From: Neorhizobium sp. UBA3556
GTDB lineage: Bacteria; Pseudomonadota; Alphaproteobacteria; Rhizobiales; Rhizobiaceae
Direction of reading: 5' to 3'
Assembly (NCBI GenBank): GCA_002376235.1
Contig: DFNX01000015.1
Location: forward strand, 1 to 21,840
Length of the DNA: 21,840 nucleotides
Positions within the stretch are counted from its first letter, which is position 1; every line of letters starts with the position of its first letter. Below are positions 21,794 to 21,840 of this stretch, piece after piece. A program made the translations under genes and the position numbers. The notes beneath the pieces were generated by a model. The model was not told the origin of the DNA. It made no database searches and worked only from the letters and a program-made list of their open reading frames with translations.

Positions 21794-21840
21794 AGCAGTT
21801 CAACCAAACTTTACAACTTAGGCCACGGACTCATTAGCTG

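Noticed and set aside
1..21840. CRISPR arrays, tRNA/rRNA genes, phage or toxin-antitoxin systems
   Set aside because: No regularly spaced repeats, no cloverleaf or rRNA-like sequence, and no matching protein motifs were seen on either strand.

Overview
The window looks like part of a Rhizobiaceae (Rhizobium/Agrobacterium/Sinorhizobium-type) replicon. The evidence is high GC content, a RIME-like palindromic repeat of the kind known from rhizobia, an IS6-family element with a rhizobial-type transposase, and a dense set of sugar ABC transport genes with LacI/GntR regulators. No rRNA, tRNA or CRISPR array was seen. Family names and motif meanings come from recall of the protein families; no database search was possible.

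Region 1 (1-1698). The right end of an IS6-family element (1-177) cuts off an ABC substrate-binding protein gene. That gene is divergent from an intact GntR/HutC regulator. Between them lies a TGGTATAGACCA operator that matches the sites recognised by PhnF/NagR-type regulators.

Region 2 (1699-12019). A LacI regulator is divergent from a seven-gene operon: a GH105/GH88-type unsaturated glucuronyl/rhamnogalacturonyl hydrolase, kduI (5-keto-4-deoxyuronate isomerase), an 826-residue cytoplasmic protein I cannot name that looks like a carbohydrate-active enzyme, and a complete MalEFGK-type ABC importer. The importer's binding protein and first permease genes are separated by the RIME-like repeat. 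The likely logic is import of an unsaturated (lyase-derived) oligosaccharide, removal of the unsaturated uronate inside the cell, and entry of 5-keto-4-deoxyuronate into the KduI step. KduD and KdgK are not in the window.

Region 3 (12045-15661). A two-component flavin monooxygenase (SsuD/SmoC-like LLM enzyme plus flavin reductase, overlapping ATGA) is divergent from a GntR regulator and a Gfo/Idh/MocA sugar dehydrogenase. It resembles, but does not copy, the sulfoquinovose monooxygenase (Smo) logic of Agrobacterium. Its substrate is the main open question here.

Region 4 (15662-16508). A second IS6 copy lies in the same orientation as the first. The roughly 15.5 kb between the copies is therefore bracketed by direct IS6 repeats and could behave as a pseudo-compound transposon or translocatable unit.

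Region 5 (16508-21840). This is an envelope stress/redox-like locus. An OmpR-type response regulator and its histidine kinase (overlapping genes) lie next to a Tat-exported epoxide-hydrolase-like alpha/beta hydrolase, which is divergent from a DipZ-type CcdA/thioredoxin fusion. Direct repeats in the divergent promoter region are candidate response-regulator sites.
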